The position numbers and the translations under genes are program-made. Of a stretch of DNA of 64,000 nucleotides, positions 44,584 through 55,090 are shown one piece after another. Positions within the stretch are counted from its first letter, which is position 1, and each line of letters starts with the position of its first letter. The DNA comes from Aliirhizobium wenxiniae. GTDB taxonomy: Bacteria; Pseudomonadota; Alphaproteobacteria; Rhizobiales; Rhizobiaceae. The notes beneath the pieces are model-generated. The model was not told where the DNA came from. It did no database searches and saw only the letters and a program-made list of their open reading frames with translations. The stretch is from assembly GCF_014201355.1 (NCBI RefSeq), contig NZ_JACHEG010000001.1, positions 1,612,001-1,676,000 of the forward strand. The letters are read 5' to 3'.

Positions 44584-47500
44584 ATGGTCGCTGTAATAGT
44601 GGATAAGGCAAGTGGGCAGACAACAACTGTAGACGACAACGATATCGTCCTTTCCAAACCAAGCACAGTCAAACTCTCCTTATCTCCCGATCAGATCACG
44701 GCCACCACACGCTCCGGCAACGACCTTGTCATCGAAGTCCGCAATGGAGCGGATATCCAGATCGAGAATTTCTATGAGGGCGACGGCGCCGAACGTAGCG
44801 AACTCGTGCTCGAAGATTCCGCCGGCAATGTCTGGCAGGGCGAATATACCGACGAACTCGCCAATTTCGAGTTTGTCGAAGGTGCCCCGATCGACCAGCT
44901 GGCGGGTGCAGCAGCCGGTGCTGGCAGCGGCGGGGCTTCGGTGCTTGGCCTTGCAGCAGCACTCGGGCTCGGAGCTGCAGCAATTGGCGTCGGCGCCAGC
45001 TCTGGCGGCGGGAACTCCGATGATAGCGATTCGGACGCCGATTCAGATGCGGATGCTGACGCTGACGCTGACGCGGATGCTGATGCCGATGCCGACGCGG
45101 ATGCGGATGCAGACTCGGACTCAGATTCAGATACCGAGGCACCAGAATCTCCGACCAATCTTTACGTCAATGATGCCGGCACGACCCTGACCGGTCGCGG
45201 GGAACCGGGAGCGGAAGTCACCGTGACGAATGCGGCCGGTGTTGTTGTCGGCACCGGCATCGTCGGCGCAAACGGCTCGTTCAGCATCACTCTTGATCCC
45301 GCCCAAATCGATGGCGGCGAGTTGAGTGTCGTGTTGGAAGATGCAAGCGGAAACGTCTCCGATCCCGGAACCGCATTGTCCCCGGACTTGATTGCACCCG
45401 ACGCGCCAACCAATCTTGCGATAGGCGACGGTGGCACAGTCTTGACAGGGCGCGGAGAACCGGGAGCGACCGTAACGGTCAGAGATGCCGATGGCGTAAC
45501 CGTCGGCACCGGAACCGTGAGGGCGAACGGCACCTTCACGATCGACCTCGACCCGACACAGGACAATGGAGGCGAGCTCGAGGTCGTTCTCAAGGATGCA
45601 GCAGGGAATACCTCGGAACCCGGCACAGTCGATGTCAACGATATTCAGGCACCACCACCGCCGACCAATCTCGGCGTAAATGACGACGGCACGGTGCTCT
45701 CCGGGCGCGGCGAACCGGGCGCGACGGTGACCGTGACCAATGCGGCCGGTGAAGACGTCGGCACCGGTACGGTTGCTGCCGACGGCACATTTGCAATCGA
45801 GCTCGATCCGGCCCAGTTCGATGGCGGCAACCTGGAGGTTGTGCTGACCGATAGCGCAGGCAATGCGTCCACCAAGGGCACGGTGCTTGCGCCGGATCCC
45901 GACGCACCACCTGCCCCGACGGATCTGGATGTAAATGCCTCGGGAACAGTTCTGACCGGCGACGGACAGGCGGGAGCTCAGATCAGGGTCACCAATCCCG
46001 CCGGCCAGGTCGTCGGTACTGCGATCGTTGCAAATGACGGGACCTTTTCTGTCACGCTTGCGCCGGCCCAGATCGATGGCGGCGAGCTGCGTGTGGTCCA
46101 GAGCGACGCCAACGGCACGTCGCAGCCCGGCCTAACGTCGGCTCCTGACCTGATCGACCCGGCGGCCCCCACCAATCTGGATGTAAACGACGCCGGCACT
46201 ACGCTCACCGGCCGCGGCGAACCCGGAGCGACGGTGACCGTCACCAACGCAGCAGGCGAAGAGATCGGCACTGCAACGGTGCGCCCGAATGGCACGTTCA
46301 CCGTCACGCTTGCCCCGGCACAGACAGACGGTGGCACGCTCGAAGTCACACTGACGGATACGGCTGGCAATACATCCCTGCCGGGAATGACCGACGCACC
46401 GGATCTGGCCGGCCCTTCCGCCCCGAGCAATTTGAGCGTCAGCGATGATGGCACGCTGCTGACCGGACGCGGAGAGCCGGGCGCGAAGATAACCGTGACG
46501 GATGCGGATGGTGTCGTGGTCGGCACTGTAACTGTCGGCGCGACCGGCAATTTCAGTATTCCGCTTAACCCAGCTCAGACAGACGGTCGCGACCTGCAGG
46601 TCGTTGCCGAAGACACTTCAGGAAATGACTCCGCGCCAGCTATCATAGCCTCCCCGGATCTTGTAGCACCCGACGCGCCGACATCTCTCGACGTCAATGA
46701 CGCCGGAACAATCCTCACCGGCCGCGGCGAGCCGGGAGCGACGGTGACGGTTCGCGATGCAAGCGGCGTGATTGTCGGAACCGGTACGGTTGCCAATAAT
46801 GGCAACTTCACGATCGATCTTGATCCCACCCAAGATAATGGCGGCGAACTGAAAGTCGTGCAGCAGGATGCCGCAGGCAACGTCTCGGATCCCGCAACGG
46901 TAACGCTGGAGGACGATCAATCCCCGGCATCGCCCACCAACCTGGCAGTGAGCGACAGCGGACTGGTTCTAACAGGCCGAGGCGAGCCCGGAACCAAGGT
47001 CACGGTCACCAATGCGGCTGGCGACGTGATCGGCGAAGATACCGTTGACCCGGACGGCACGTTCAGTGTCGATCTCGATCCGGCCCAGCTGGACGGCGGC
47101 GAGCTGGATGTCGTTTTGACAGATGCAGCAGGAAACGCTTCCGCGCCCGGTACCGTGCTGGCACCGGATCCCGATGCACCGCCAGCACCGACGGACGTGG
47201 ACATCAATGATACCGGCACGATAATCGCTGGCGAGGGGCAACCCGGTGCAACGGTGAGGGTCACCAACGCCGCCGGCACGACGATCGGCACAGGGACCGT
47301 TCAGGGGGATGGCAGCTTCTCCATTACCCTCACTCCCGCACAGATCGATGGCGGCGAAGTGAGAGTGACGCAAACGGATGCCAACGGCACCTCACAGCCG
47401 GCGCTGACGCTTTCCCCCGATCTGATCGATCCCGCGGCCGCCACCAACCTTGCTGTCAACGACGCCGGAACCACGCTGACCGGCCGCGGCGAACCCGGCA

Positions 47501-50500
47501 CAACCGTCACCATAACAAACGCGGCCGGTCAGGAAGTCGGCAACGGCACGGTGAATGGCAACGGCACGTTCACCATCACGCTCACCCCGGCACAGACGGA
47601 TGGGGGCGATCTGACCGTCATTCTCGAAGATGGCGGTGAAAACCTGTCACCACCGGCAACAGTGACCACTCCCGACCTCGTTGCCCCACAGGCACCGACC
47701 GATGTGACGGTTAGCGACGATGGTAGCCAGCTTTCCGGTCAGGGTGAAGCGGGTGCAACCGTAACAGTGAGAGGTGCCAATGGTGTTATCATCGGCACAG
47801 GCACGGCGGGTAGCGATGGCAGCTTCACCATCAACCTCAACCCCGCCCAGGACAATGGTGGTCTGGTAAGGGTTGTGCAGCAGGATGCTACCGGCAATAC
47901 GTCGCCGATCGTAACGGCAACCTCGCCGGATACGACCGGACCGGATCCCGCCTCGAACCTTGACGTCAATGCCGCCGGTACAGTCATAACAGGCCGCGGT
48001 GAACCGGGCGCTACTGTTACCATCACCAACGAGGCTGGAGATCCGGTTGGAACAGGCACGGTCGGGCAGAATGGCACGTTCAGTATCGGGCTGACCCCGC
48101 CGCAAACGGATGGCGGCAATCTTGAGGTCATACTGACGGATGCACAGGGCAACACGTCCGACCCGAGCCTTGCACCATCGCCCGATCTCGTTGGCCCCGA
48201 TGCGCCGACCGGCATTACTGTCGGCAATGGCGGCACGACACTGACGGGCCAAGGCGACGCGGGCGCCATCGTCACCGTTACCAATGAAGCCGGAGATGTG
48301 GTCGGCACGGGCATCGTCGGGCCAACGGGCGCGATAAGCATCCCACTTAATCCTGCACAATCGAATGGCGGCGACCTGACTGTGGTCCTGACCGACGGCG
48401 ACGGAAATGCATCGGATCCCGTGACCGTGACCGCACCGGACATCACCGAACCTGACCAGCCCGGAAATCTCGTCGTGAATGGCGCAGGTACGGTCCTGAC
48501 CGGTTCAGGTGAAATCGGCACGACGGTAACGGTAACCAACACAGCCGGCGATACGGTCGGCACCGGTACGGTCGCTCCTGATTGGACGTTCACGATCGGC
48601 CTCAGCCCCGCCCAGATCGATGGCGGAGACCTGACTGTGGTCCTGACTGACGGAAGCGGCAATATCTCCGATCCGGGCACCGTCCCGACCACCGATGCGA
48701 CGCCGCCTGCGGCACCGAGCGGCCTCAACGTCGAGGCAGACGGCACGGTCCTGAACGGCATAGGCGAACCCGGCGCCACCGTCATCATCACCAATGCCGC
48801 CGGCCAACAGGTCGGCACGGTGGAAGTCGGCACGGACGGCTCCTTCAGCGTGCCCCTCAACCCGCCACAGATCGACGGCGGTAACCTTCAGGTCGTTGTG
48901 ACCGATACCGGAGGCAATTCATCGGCCCCGGGCGTCATCGCCTCTGTCGATGAGACACCGCCCGCATTGCCGACCAATCTGAGCGTCAACGCGGACGGAA
49001 CCCAGATCACCGGCCGCGGCGAGGTCGGATCAACGGTCACGGTGACGAACGGCACGACCGAATGGACCGGCACGGTCGGAGCCAATGGCACCTTCACCAT
49101 CCCGCTGACACCGGCGCAGAATACCGGCGCCGGACTTCAGGTCACCCTCACGGATGGTTCCGACAACGAAACGACGCCTGTCTCTGTAACCACACCGGAC
49201 CTCACGCCTCCCGAACCAGCAACCGGACTGGAACCAACCCCCGACAGAGCCCAGCTTTTCGGCCTGGGTGAACAGGGCGCGCGCGTGACGGTCACCGATG
49301 CGGATGGCGTCATCGTCGGCACCGGCGTCGTCGGCACAGACGGCACGTTCCTGGTCGACCTCAATCCGCCTCAGACGGACGCGGGCGAACTGAACGTCAC
49401 CCTTACGGACGCAGCCGGAAACACCTCGCTGGAAACGACCCTGCCGATTACGGATATCCAACCCCCGGCACCGCCGACCGAGCTGGTTGTCAGCGATGAT
49501 GGGTTGACGTTGACGGGTGTCGGCGAGCCGAACACCGAAGTGACCGTTACCGGTCCCGGCGGAGTATTCCTCGGCAGCAGCACAGTCGGTCCGGACGGGA
49601 CATTCAGCGTCACTCTGAATGACGCGCAGATCAGCGGCGAAGAGCTGCAGGTCGTGCTTGAGGATATCGCGGGCAACATATCGGATCCGGCAACCGTACA
49701 GGCACCCGATCCCGATGCACCACCTGCGCCAACTGATCTGGCCGTCGATGCCCTTGGCGAAACGCTCACCGGCTCCGGCGAGACTGGCACGACCGTCACT
49801 GTCCGCAACGCTGCCGGCGATATCGTCGGCGAGGGCACCGTCGTTGGCGGTACATTCAATGTCGATCTCACCCCGCCACAGACGGATGGCGGCAATCTAC
49901 AGGTCACGTTAAGCAACGGCGTCGGCACATCTCAGCCAGGTGTCATTGGCACGCCCGACCTCGATGCCCCCGATGCTCCGACCAATCTGAACGTCAATGC
50001 CACCGGCACGGTCATCAGCGGCAAGGGCGAACCGAATGCGACTGTCACGGTCACCAATGCCGAGGGCGAACCCGTCGGCTCGGGCACAGTGGGTGCCAAC
50101 GGCAACTTCTCCTTCAACCTGACCCCACCGCAGGCGGACGGCGGCTCGCTCAATGTGGTGCTGACGGATGCGGAAGGAAATGACTCCGATCCGGGCACGG
50201 CGACAACGCCGGACCTTACGCCACCCGATGTCCCGGCCAACCTTGTACTAGCGGCAAACGGCATCACGCTCACAGGTGCAGGCGAGATCGGTGCCACCGT
50301 CACCGTAACGACGGCGGAAGGCGTCATCGTCGGTACAGGCACTGTCGGACCAGGCGGTACGTTCTCCATCACGCTCAATCCACCGCAGGTGGATGGCGCC
50401 GAACTGGATGTCGTGCTGAAGGATGCCGCCGGCAACGCTTCTGATCCCGGAACCGTATCCACGACGGACACGACAGCACCGGATGCGCCGACCAACCTCA

Positions 50501-52809
50501 ACCTTAATGGCGCGGGCGTCGTCCTGACCGGAAATGGCGAAGCCGGCGCGGGCATCACGGTGACCAATGCGGCAGGCGCCACCGTCGGCACCGGAACTGT
50601 CAATCCGGACGGCACGTTCAGCGTCACGCTTAGCCCAGCCCAGCTGGATGGCGGAAACCTGAATGTTGTGCTGACCGACGCGGCCAACAACACTTCCGCA
50701 CCCGGCACCATTGCCTCGCCGGATGAAACCGGGCCGGAACCACCGACAAGCCTGGTCGTCAACAGTTCCGGTACGCTGATCGGCGGCGGCGGCGAACCCG
50801 GCTCCACCGTGACCGTCACCAATGCAGGAGGCCAGGTGGTCGGCACCGGAACGGTCGCACCTGACGGTACGTTCAGCATCGGCCTGTCGCCCTCGCAGGT
50901 GAATGGTGGCGCGCTCAATGTCGTGCTGACGGATGGTTCCGGAAACGAATCCGACACGGCCTCCGTAAATTCTCCCGATCTTGTCGCTCCGGCAGCACCG
51001 ACCAATGTCGATGTAAACGCCACCGGAACCGCCATCACAGGCAGTGGCGAAGCCGGGGCTGCGGTGCGGGTTACCAATGCCGATGGAATCTTGGTCGGCA
51101 CCGGAACGGTCACCCCGGGCGGAACCTTCAATATCACCCTCAATCCGACGCAGAACGACGGCGGCAACCTGACTGTCGTTCTCGCCGACGCGGCCGGAAA
51201 TCAGTCACCCTCGGTGATAACCGACACACCGGACCTGCTACCGCCCGATCCACCGGAAGACCTTGCGGTAAGCCCCGCGGGTAACGAACTGACCGGCACG
51301 GGTGAACCGGGAGCCACCATCACCGTGACCGGCACGGGTGGTGCCATCATCGGCACCGGCACGGTCGCAGCCAATGGCACATTCAGCGTCGGACTGTCGC
51401 CGGCGCAGGTGAATGGCCAGGAACTGGACGTCACGCAAGAGGATGCGGCAGGCAATGTCTCCGGTCCGGCAACGGCCACGGCGCCCGGTGTCGATTTCGC
51501 ACTGACAGATGCGTCCGACACCGCCATTCTCGACCAGACGATTACCCGCCAGAACGAAGCAACGCCATCCATGGCCAGTTCCACTGTCACGGCGCTGCTT
51601 TCACTTACCCTCACCAGCCTGCTGAACGTCAACTTGGGGTCGGCCACCAACCCGGTCGTCAACTTCAACCTTTCGGGCAGCACCAACTCGGTCGATCTGG
51701 ATCTGCGGATCGGTGGGCTCGTCAATGTCGGCGTGCTCAGCAACTATTCGGTGATCATCGAGCGCTGGAACGGTACCGCATGGGTGCGCGGAGCCTATGG
51801 CACCGACGATGTCAACAATGGCATTCTGCAGCTGAACCTGCTTGGGGCACCCACCGGCGAGATCACGCTCACCGATCTCGATGCCGGCCAATATCGTGCC
51901 ACGCTCGTCCCCAATCCCGGCATCACGCTGGGCATCGGAACGCTGCGCGAGATATCGGTCACGGCGACTGACCAGGTCGAGAATGTCCAGATCAGTGTTG
52001 GCGAGCGGGCCGAAGGCAATTTCATCGACGCCGCCGCCACCGGCAATACGGACGATCTGCGCATCGCCGAGGTCGACTTCAACGGTGTCACCCACGTTCT
52101 CGTCAATGGCACGGTGACGGTGGAAGGCGCTTTCGGCACGCTCGTCTTTAATGCCGACGGTAGCTACATCTACACCCCTCACACCACGGCGACGGCAGGC
52201 GGAACGGACGATTTTACCGTTGTTGTCATCGACCCCGTGACCGGCAACGAACTGTCGTCCGATCTCACAATTGATGTCGAGGTGCAGGATACCAGCGCCA
52301 TCACAATGGCATCGGCATCCGACGAGACGATGAGCCTCGCCATGGCTGACGATGGCGGCGGCAGCGACGTTACCGACAGCCCGGATGACAATGCCAGAAC
52401 GGCGGCGGACAATCCGGACGCACCGGATACGGATGCCTCCACCACTGATACCTCGGTGGATGCCGTGGCGACGGATGATACTCCTCTGGATGGTGCCATT
52501 GCCGACGGTTCCGACACAACGGTCGAGCCGCAGCAACCGGTCGAAGCATCACTGAATGTGGATGACGGTCTGAGCCTTCTGGTTCAGGGCGGAGAGGAAG
52601 TCGATCTGAGTGCGCTCGACAACCTTCTCGGAGACACGTCGGTCACCGTCGACGGCAGCGGAGATACGGGTGTCGACGTCTCGGCCAATGTCGATCTGCC
52701 GGATGGCGTCGATGCCGTTCTGGATGTGGTGGAAACACCGCCGCTCGATCCGTTCGAGCCGCTCAACCAGGACGACGATCTTGCAACACAAAGGCTGCCG
52801 GTCGTGTAG
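44584..52809 (+). CDS. giant BapA-type repeat adhesin, type I secretion substrate (2741 aa)
   Basis: The ATG at 44584 follows GGGAGAG. Residues about 1-100 match the BapA prefix-like domain (IVLSKPSTVKLSLSPDQI and on). Residues 105-140 are Ala/Gly-rich and hydrophobic, including AAAG at 109-112. Residues about 146-183 are an Asp-Ser/Asp-Ala dipeptide tract. About 25 Ig-like repeats of 85 residues follow, each opening PTNLxVNDxGT and containing GRGEPGATVTVTNAAG and later DGGxLxVVLTDAxGN. The last 420 residues hold a non-repeated beta-rich region, an acidic linker and a C-terminal tail with probable secretion signal. No RTX nonapeptides are seen. Secreted by the following ABC system; likely a biofilm or host-surface adhesin. 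Confidence 0.93.
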   Translation: MVAVIVDKASGQTTTVDDNDIVLSKPSTVKLSLSPDQITATTRSGNDLVIEVRNGADIQIENFYEGDGAERSELVLEDSAGNVWQGEYTDELANFEFVEGAPIDQLAGAAAGAGSGGASVLGLAAALGLGAAAIGVGASSGGGNSDDSDSDADSDADADADADADADADADADADADSDSDSDTEAPESPTNLYVNDAGTTLTGRGEPGAEVTVTNAAGVVVGTGIVGANGSFSITLDPAQIDGGELSVVLEDASGNVSDPGTALSPDLIAPDAPTNLAIGDGGTVLTGRGEPGATVTVRDADGVTVGTGTVRANGTFTIDLDPTQDNGGELEVVLKDAAGNTSEPGTVDVNDIQAPPPPTNLGVNDDGTVLSGRGEPGATVTVTNAAGEDVGTGTVAADGTFAIELDPAQFDGGNLEVVLTDSAGNASTKGTVLAPDPDAPPAPTDLDVNASGTVLTGDGQAGAQIRVTNPAGQVVGTAIVANDGTFSVTLAPAQIDGGELRVVQSDANGTSQPGLTSAPDLIDPAAPTNLDVNDAGTTLTGRGEPGATVTVTNAAGEEIGTATVRPNGTFTVTLAPAQTDGGTLEVTLTDTAGNTSLPGMTDAPDLAGPSAPSNLSVSDDGTLLTGRGEPGAKITVTDADGVVVGTVTVGATGNFSIPLNPAQTDGRDLQVVAEDTSGNDSAPAIIASPDLVAPDAPTSLDVNDAGTILTGRGEPGATVTVRDASGVIVGTGTVANNGNFTIDLDPTQDNGGELKVVQQDAAGNVSDPATVTLEDDQSPASPTNLAVSDSGLVLTGRGEPGTKVTVTNAAGDVIGEDTVDPDGTFSVDLDPAQLDGGELDVVLTDAAGNASAPGTVLAPDPDAPPAPTDVDINDTGTIIAGEGQPGATVRVTNAAGTTIGTGTVQGDGSFSITLTPAQIDGGEVRVTQTDANGTSQPALTLSPDLIDPAAATNLAVNDAGTTLTGRGEPGTTVTITNAAGQEVGNGTVNGNGTFTITLTPAQTDGGDLTVILEDGGENLSPPATVTTPDLVAPQAPTDVTVSDDGSQLSGQGEAGATVTVRGANGVIIGTGTAGSDGSFTINLNPAQDNGGLVRVVQQDATGNTSPIVTATSPDTTGPDPASNLDVNAAGTVITGRGEPGATVTITNEAGDPVGTGTVGQNGTFSIGLTPPQTDGGNLEVILTDAQGNTSDPSLAPSPDLVGPDAPTGITVGNGGTTLTGQGDAGAIVTVTNEAGDVVGTGIVGPTGAISIPLNPAQSNGGDLTVVLTDGDGNASDPVTVTAPDITEPDQPGNLVVNGAGTVLTGSGEIGTTVTVTNTAGDTVGTGTVAPDWTFTIGLSPAQIDGGDLTVVLTDGSGNISDPGTVPTTDATPPAAPSGLNVEADGTVLNGIGEPGATVIITNAAGQQVGTVEVGTDGSFSVPLNPPQIDGGNLQVVVTDTGGNSSAPGVIASVDETPPALPTNLSVNADGTQITGRGEVGSTVTVTNGTTEWTGTVGANGTFTIPLTPAQNTGAGLQVTLTDGSDNETTPVSVTTPDLTPPEPATGLEPTPDRAQLFGLGEQGARVTVTDADGVIVGTGVVGTDGTFLVDLNPPQTDAGELNVTLTDAAGNTSLETTLPITDIQPPAPPTELVVSDDGLTLTGVGEPNTEVTVTGPGGVFLGSSTVGPDGTFSVTLNDAQISGEELQVVLEDIAGNISDPATVQAPDPDAPPAPTDLAVDALGETLTGSGETGTTVTVRNAAGDIVGEGTVVGGTFNVDLTPPQTDGGNLQVTLSNGVGTSQPGVIGTPDLDAPDAPTNLNVNATGTVISGKGEPNATVTVTNAEGEPVGSGTVGANGNFSFNLTPPQADGGSLNVVLTDAEGNDSDPGTATTPDLTPPDVPANLVLAANGITLTGAGEIGATVTVTTAEGVIVGTGTVGPGGTFSITLNPPQVDGAELDVVLKDAAGNASDPGTVSTTDTTAPDAPTNLNLNGAGVVLTGNGEAGAGITVTNAAGATVGTGTVNPDGTFSVTLSPAQLDGGNLNVVLTDAANNTSAPGTIASPDETGPEPPTSLVVNSSGTLIGGGGEPGSTVTVTNAGGQVVGTGTVAPDGTFSIGLSPSQVNGGALNVVLTDGSGNESDTASVNSPDLVAPAAPTNVDVNATGTAITGSGEAGAAVRVTNADGILVGTGTVTPGGTFNITLNPTQNDGGNLTVVLADAAGNQSPSVITDTPDLLPPDPPEDLAVSPAGNELTGTGEPGATITVTGTGGAIIGTGTVAANGTFSVGLSPAQVNGQELDVTQEDAAGNVSGPATATAPGVDFALTDASDTAILDQTITRQNEATPSMASSTVTALLSLTLTSLLNVNLGSATNPVVNFNLSGSTNSVDLDLRIGGLVNVGVLSNYSVIIERWNGTAWVRGAYGTDDVNNGILQLNLLGAPTGEITLTDLDAGQYRATLVPNPGITLGIGTLREISVTATDQVENVQISVGERAEGNFIDAAATGNTDDLRIAEVDFNGVTHVLVNGTVTVEGAFGTLVFNADGSYIYTPHTTATAGGTDDFTVVVIDPVTGNELSSDLTIDVEVQDTSAITMASASDETMSLAMADDGGGSDVTDSPDDNARTAADNPDAPDTDASTTDTSVDAVATDDTPLDGAIADGSDTTVEPQQPVEASLNVDDGLSLLVQGGEEVDLSALDNLLGDTSVTVDGSGDTGVDVSANVDLPDGVDAVLDVVETPPLDPFEPLNQDDDLATQRLPVV
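45020..45132 (+). repeat. hexanucleotide-type repeat coding for Asp-Ala/Asp-Ser dipeptides
   Basis: Tandem GAY-GCN and GAY-TCN units encode about 19 dipeptides within the adhesin linker. The codons are varied (GCT, GCC, GCG, GCA), but the period of six is clear. Length may vary between strains without shifting the frame. Confidence 0.8.
45145..51490 (+). repeat. about 25 tandem 255-bp repeats in the adhesin
   Basis: Each unit encodes about 85 residues. Counting the opening P-T-[N/D/S]-[L/V] motif gives 25 units, with individual departures, such as unit 17 opening ATGLEPTPD. Units are diverged at DNA level, so the array should be fairly stable, though recombination remains possible. Confidence 0.88.
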
Positions 52810-52826
52810 CGCGGAGGAATGACCTG

Positions 52827-55088
52827 ATGGATGCCAAACAGGCTCCTTCCGAAAAGACACGGGTTACGGAAGGGGAAAGGGCAGCAGCCCTTCCCCCTCC
52901 CAATCCCGAAACGAATGATCAGAAAACCAAAGAGGCCAATGCAGCCTCGCTGAGCCATGCAAAGGACTGGATAGAGATCATGGGGCTGCTGGCGCAGCAC
53001 TATGGCATCGCCCATTCGAAATTTGCCACGAACTACATTTCCATCATGCAGGAAGCGGCCCCTCCGGTGCACCGGATCGGCAAGCTGGCACGGCGTTTCG
53101 GTCTCGATGCCAAGCCCGTCGAACCGCTTGCCAAGGGCATAACCGCCCGCCGCCTGCCGATACTCATCGAACTCAGCTATGGCGATATCGGGCTGATAAC
53201 CGAGATCAACCGGGACGAGGTGAAGATCACCTTCGCCGGCGACAACGGTCATTGGACATGGATCCCGCTTTCCGAAATCGACGGCCACATCACCCATCTT
53301 CTGATCGCCCGCGATGCGCGGAACCGACCCGACGAGCGCATCGACGCCTATATCGCACCCGACACGCATGGCTGGTTCCGCAAGCTCGCGCTCAGCGATC
53401 TTCGCCCCTACAGCTACGTTCTTCTGGCATCCTTCGTCGCCAACGCCCTCTCGGTCGCCGGCGTCATCTTCTCCATGCAGGTCTATGACCGGGTCGTGCC
53501 CGCCAATTCCATGAGCACGCTCGTCGTCCTGTTCATCGGTGTCGGCGTCGCGGTCGTCTTCGATTTCATCATGCGCAAGGTCAGGACCGCCATCATCGAC
53601 ATCGTCGGAAAGCGGGCGGATATCCGCATTTCCGACGTCGTTTTCGGCCATGCGCTGAGGGTAAAGAACCAGAACCGCCCGAAGGCGACCGGCACCTTTA
53701 TCGCGCAACTGCGCGAGCTCGAACAGGTCCGCGAAATGCTGACCTCGACGACAGTCTCGGCAATCGCCGATCTGCCCTTCTTTCTCCTCTTCCTTGGCCT
53801 GTTCGCCTATATCGGCGGCTGGCTTGCGGTCATTCCGGCGGTGGCTCTGCTGGTCATGGTAGCCCCCGGCCTTCTGGCGCAGGGCAAGCTGAAGCGGAAT
53901 GCCAGCCTCGCCATGCGTGAATCCTCGCTGCGCAATGCCATGCTGGTCGAATCCATCCAGGGTATCGAGGATATCAAGTCGCTGCAGGCCGAAAGCGTGT
54001 TCCAGCAGAAATGGAACATGTTCAATTCCGCAAGCGCCGATGCACAGGTGAAACTCCGCTCCATCACCAGCACGCTGACGAGCTGGGGCCATGGCGTGCA
54101 GACCAGCGTCTTTGCAGTGATCGTCTTCTGCGGTGCGCCGATGGTGATGGCAGGCGACCTGAGCACCGGCTCGCTTGTCGCCTGCTCCATTCTAGGTTCA
54201 CGCATGATGGCGCCGATGGCGCAGCTGACCCAGGTTCTCGGCCGCCTGCAACATGCCAAGATCGGCCTGTCGAGCCTCAACACGATCATGAAGATGCCCG
54301 TCGATCACCCGCCGGCGGAGACGAGGCTTTCGGTCGGTTCGCTGCTCGGCGAATATCGTTTCCGCGGCGCCGTCTATTATTACGGCGAACCGGCCGGCAG
54401 GCCTTCGCTGTCGCTTTCCGATTTCTCGACCAAGGCCGGCGATACGATCGCCCTTCTCGGCAAGAACGGCGCCGGAAAATCCACCCTGCTGCAGGCGCTT
54501 TCCGGCCAGCTGCAGCCGCATATGGGAGAAGCGCTGATCGACACATTGGCGATCGACCAGATCGACCCGTCCGACCTGCGCCGCGAGGTCGGCCTGATTA
54601 CCCAGAGCTCCCGACTGTTCCATGGCTCGATCCGCGAAAATGTGCTGATGGGCGCCCAGAACGCCTCGCAACAGGCCATGCTGGAAGCGCTGCAGATGAC
54701 CGGCGCGGATGAATTCATCCGCTTGCTGCCCAAGGGCATCGACCACCTGATCGACGAAGGAGGGCGCGGTCTTTCCGGCGGCCAGCAGCAGGCCCTGCTT
54801 CTGTCGCGGCTGCTGATCCGCAACCCGTCCGTCGTGCTGCTCGATGAACCGACGGCATCCATGGATGAGGCAACCGAAAAGCTGTTCATCCAGCGCTTCT
54901 CCGCCTGGGCGAAAAACAAGACCGTGGTGATCGCTACCCACCGGATGCGCGTGCTGGATCTGGTCGAGCGTGTCGTGGCGCTCGATGGCGGTCGCATCGT
55001 GCTCGATGCCGACAAGGAAGAAGCACTGCGGGTTCTGAAGGGCGAAAAGCCGGCCCAGCAGCTGCGCAGCGTCAAGGGAGCGAACTAG
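52827..55088 (+). CDS. type I secretion ABC transporter, LapB-like
   Basis: A 753-aa exporter. Residues about 40-160 resemble a C39-peptidase-like domain without the catalytic cysteine, as in LapB and HlyB. Six membrane helices follow (about 190-450). The ATPase has Walker A (LLGKNGAGKST), signature LSGGQQQALLLSR, Walker B VVLLDEP and an H-loop ATHRMR. It begins 17 bp after the adhesin stop. It should energise export of the adhesin with the fusion protein two bases downstream and a TolC-type tunnel. Confidence 0.95.
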   Translation: MDAKQAPSEKTRVTEGERAAALPPPNPETNDQKTKEANAASLSHAKDWIEIMGLLAQHYGIAHSKFATNYISIMQEAAPPVHRIGKLARRFGLDAKPVEPLAKGITARRLPILIELSYGDIGLITEINRDEVKITFAGDNGHWTWIPLSEIDGHITHLLIARDARNRPDERIDAYIAPDTHGWFRKLALSDLRPYSYVLLASFVANALSVAGVIFSMQVYDRVVPANSMSTLVVLFIGVGVAVVFDFIMRKVRTAIIDIVGKRADIRISDVVFGHALRVKNQNRPKATGTFIAQLRELEQVREMLTSTTVSAIADLPFFLLFLGLFAYIGGWLAVIPAVALLVMVAPGLLAQGKLKRNASLAMRESSLRNAMLVESIQGIEDIKSLQAESVFQQKWNMFNSASADAQVKLRSITSTLTSWGHGVQTSVFAVIVFCGAPMVMAGDLSTGSLVACSILGSRMMAPMAQLTQVLGRLQHAKIGLSSLNTIMKMPVDHPPAETRLSVGSLLGEYRFRGAVYYYGEPAGRPSLSLSDFSTKAGDTIALLGKNGAGKSTLLQALSGQLQPHMGEALIDTLAIDQIDPSDLRREVGLITQSSRLFHGSIRENVLMGAQNASQQAMLEALQMTGADEFIRLLPKGIDHLIDEGGRGLSGGQQQALLLSRLLIRNPSVVLLDEPTASMDEATEKLFIQRFSAWAKNKTVVIATHRMRVLDLVERVVALDGGRIVLDADKEEALRVLKGEKPAQQLRSVKGAN

Positions 55089-55090
55089 CC

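Noticed and set aside
45162..51167. Many long minus-strand frames with a 255-bp rhythm
   Set aside because: Antisense shadows of the repeated adhesin domains; low-complexity Ser/Pro/Val-rich translations without known folds.
45145..51490. Regular repeats suggestive of a CRISPR or satellite array
   Set aside because: Unit length 255 bp, in frame, diverged at third positions and coding throughout; a protein-domain array, not CRISPR.
51490..52809. RTX calcium-binding nonapeptides expected in a type I secretion substrate
   Set aside because: Looked for GGxGxD patterns in the C-terminal part and found none.
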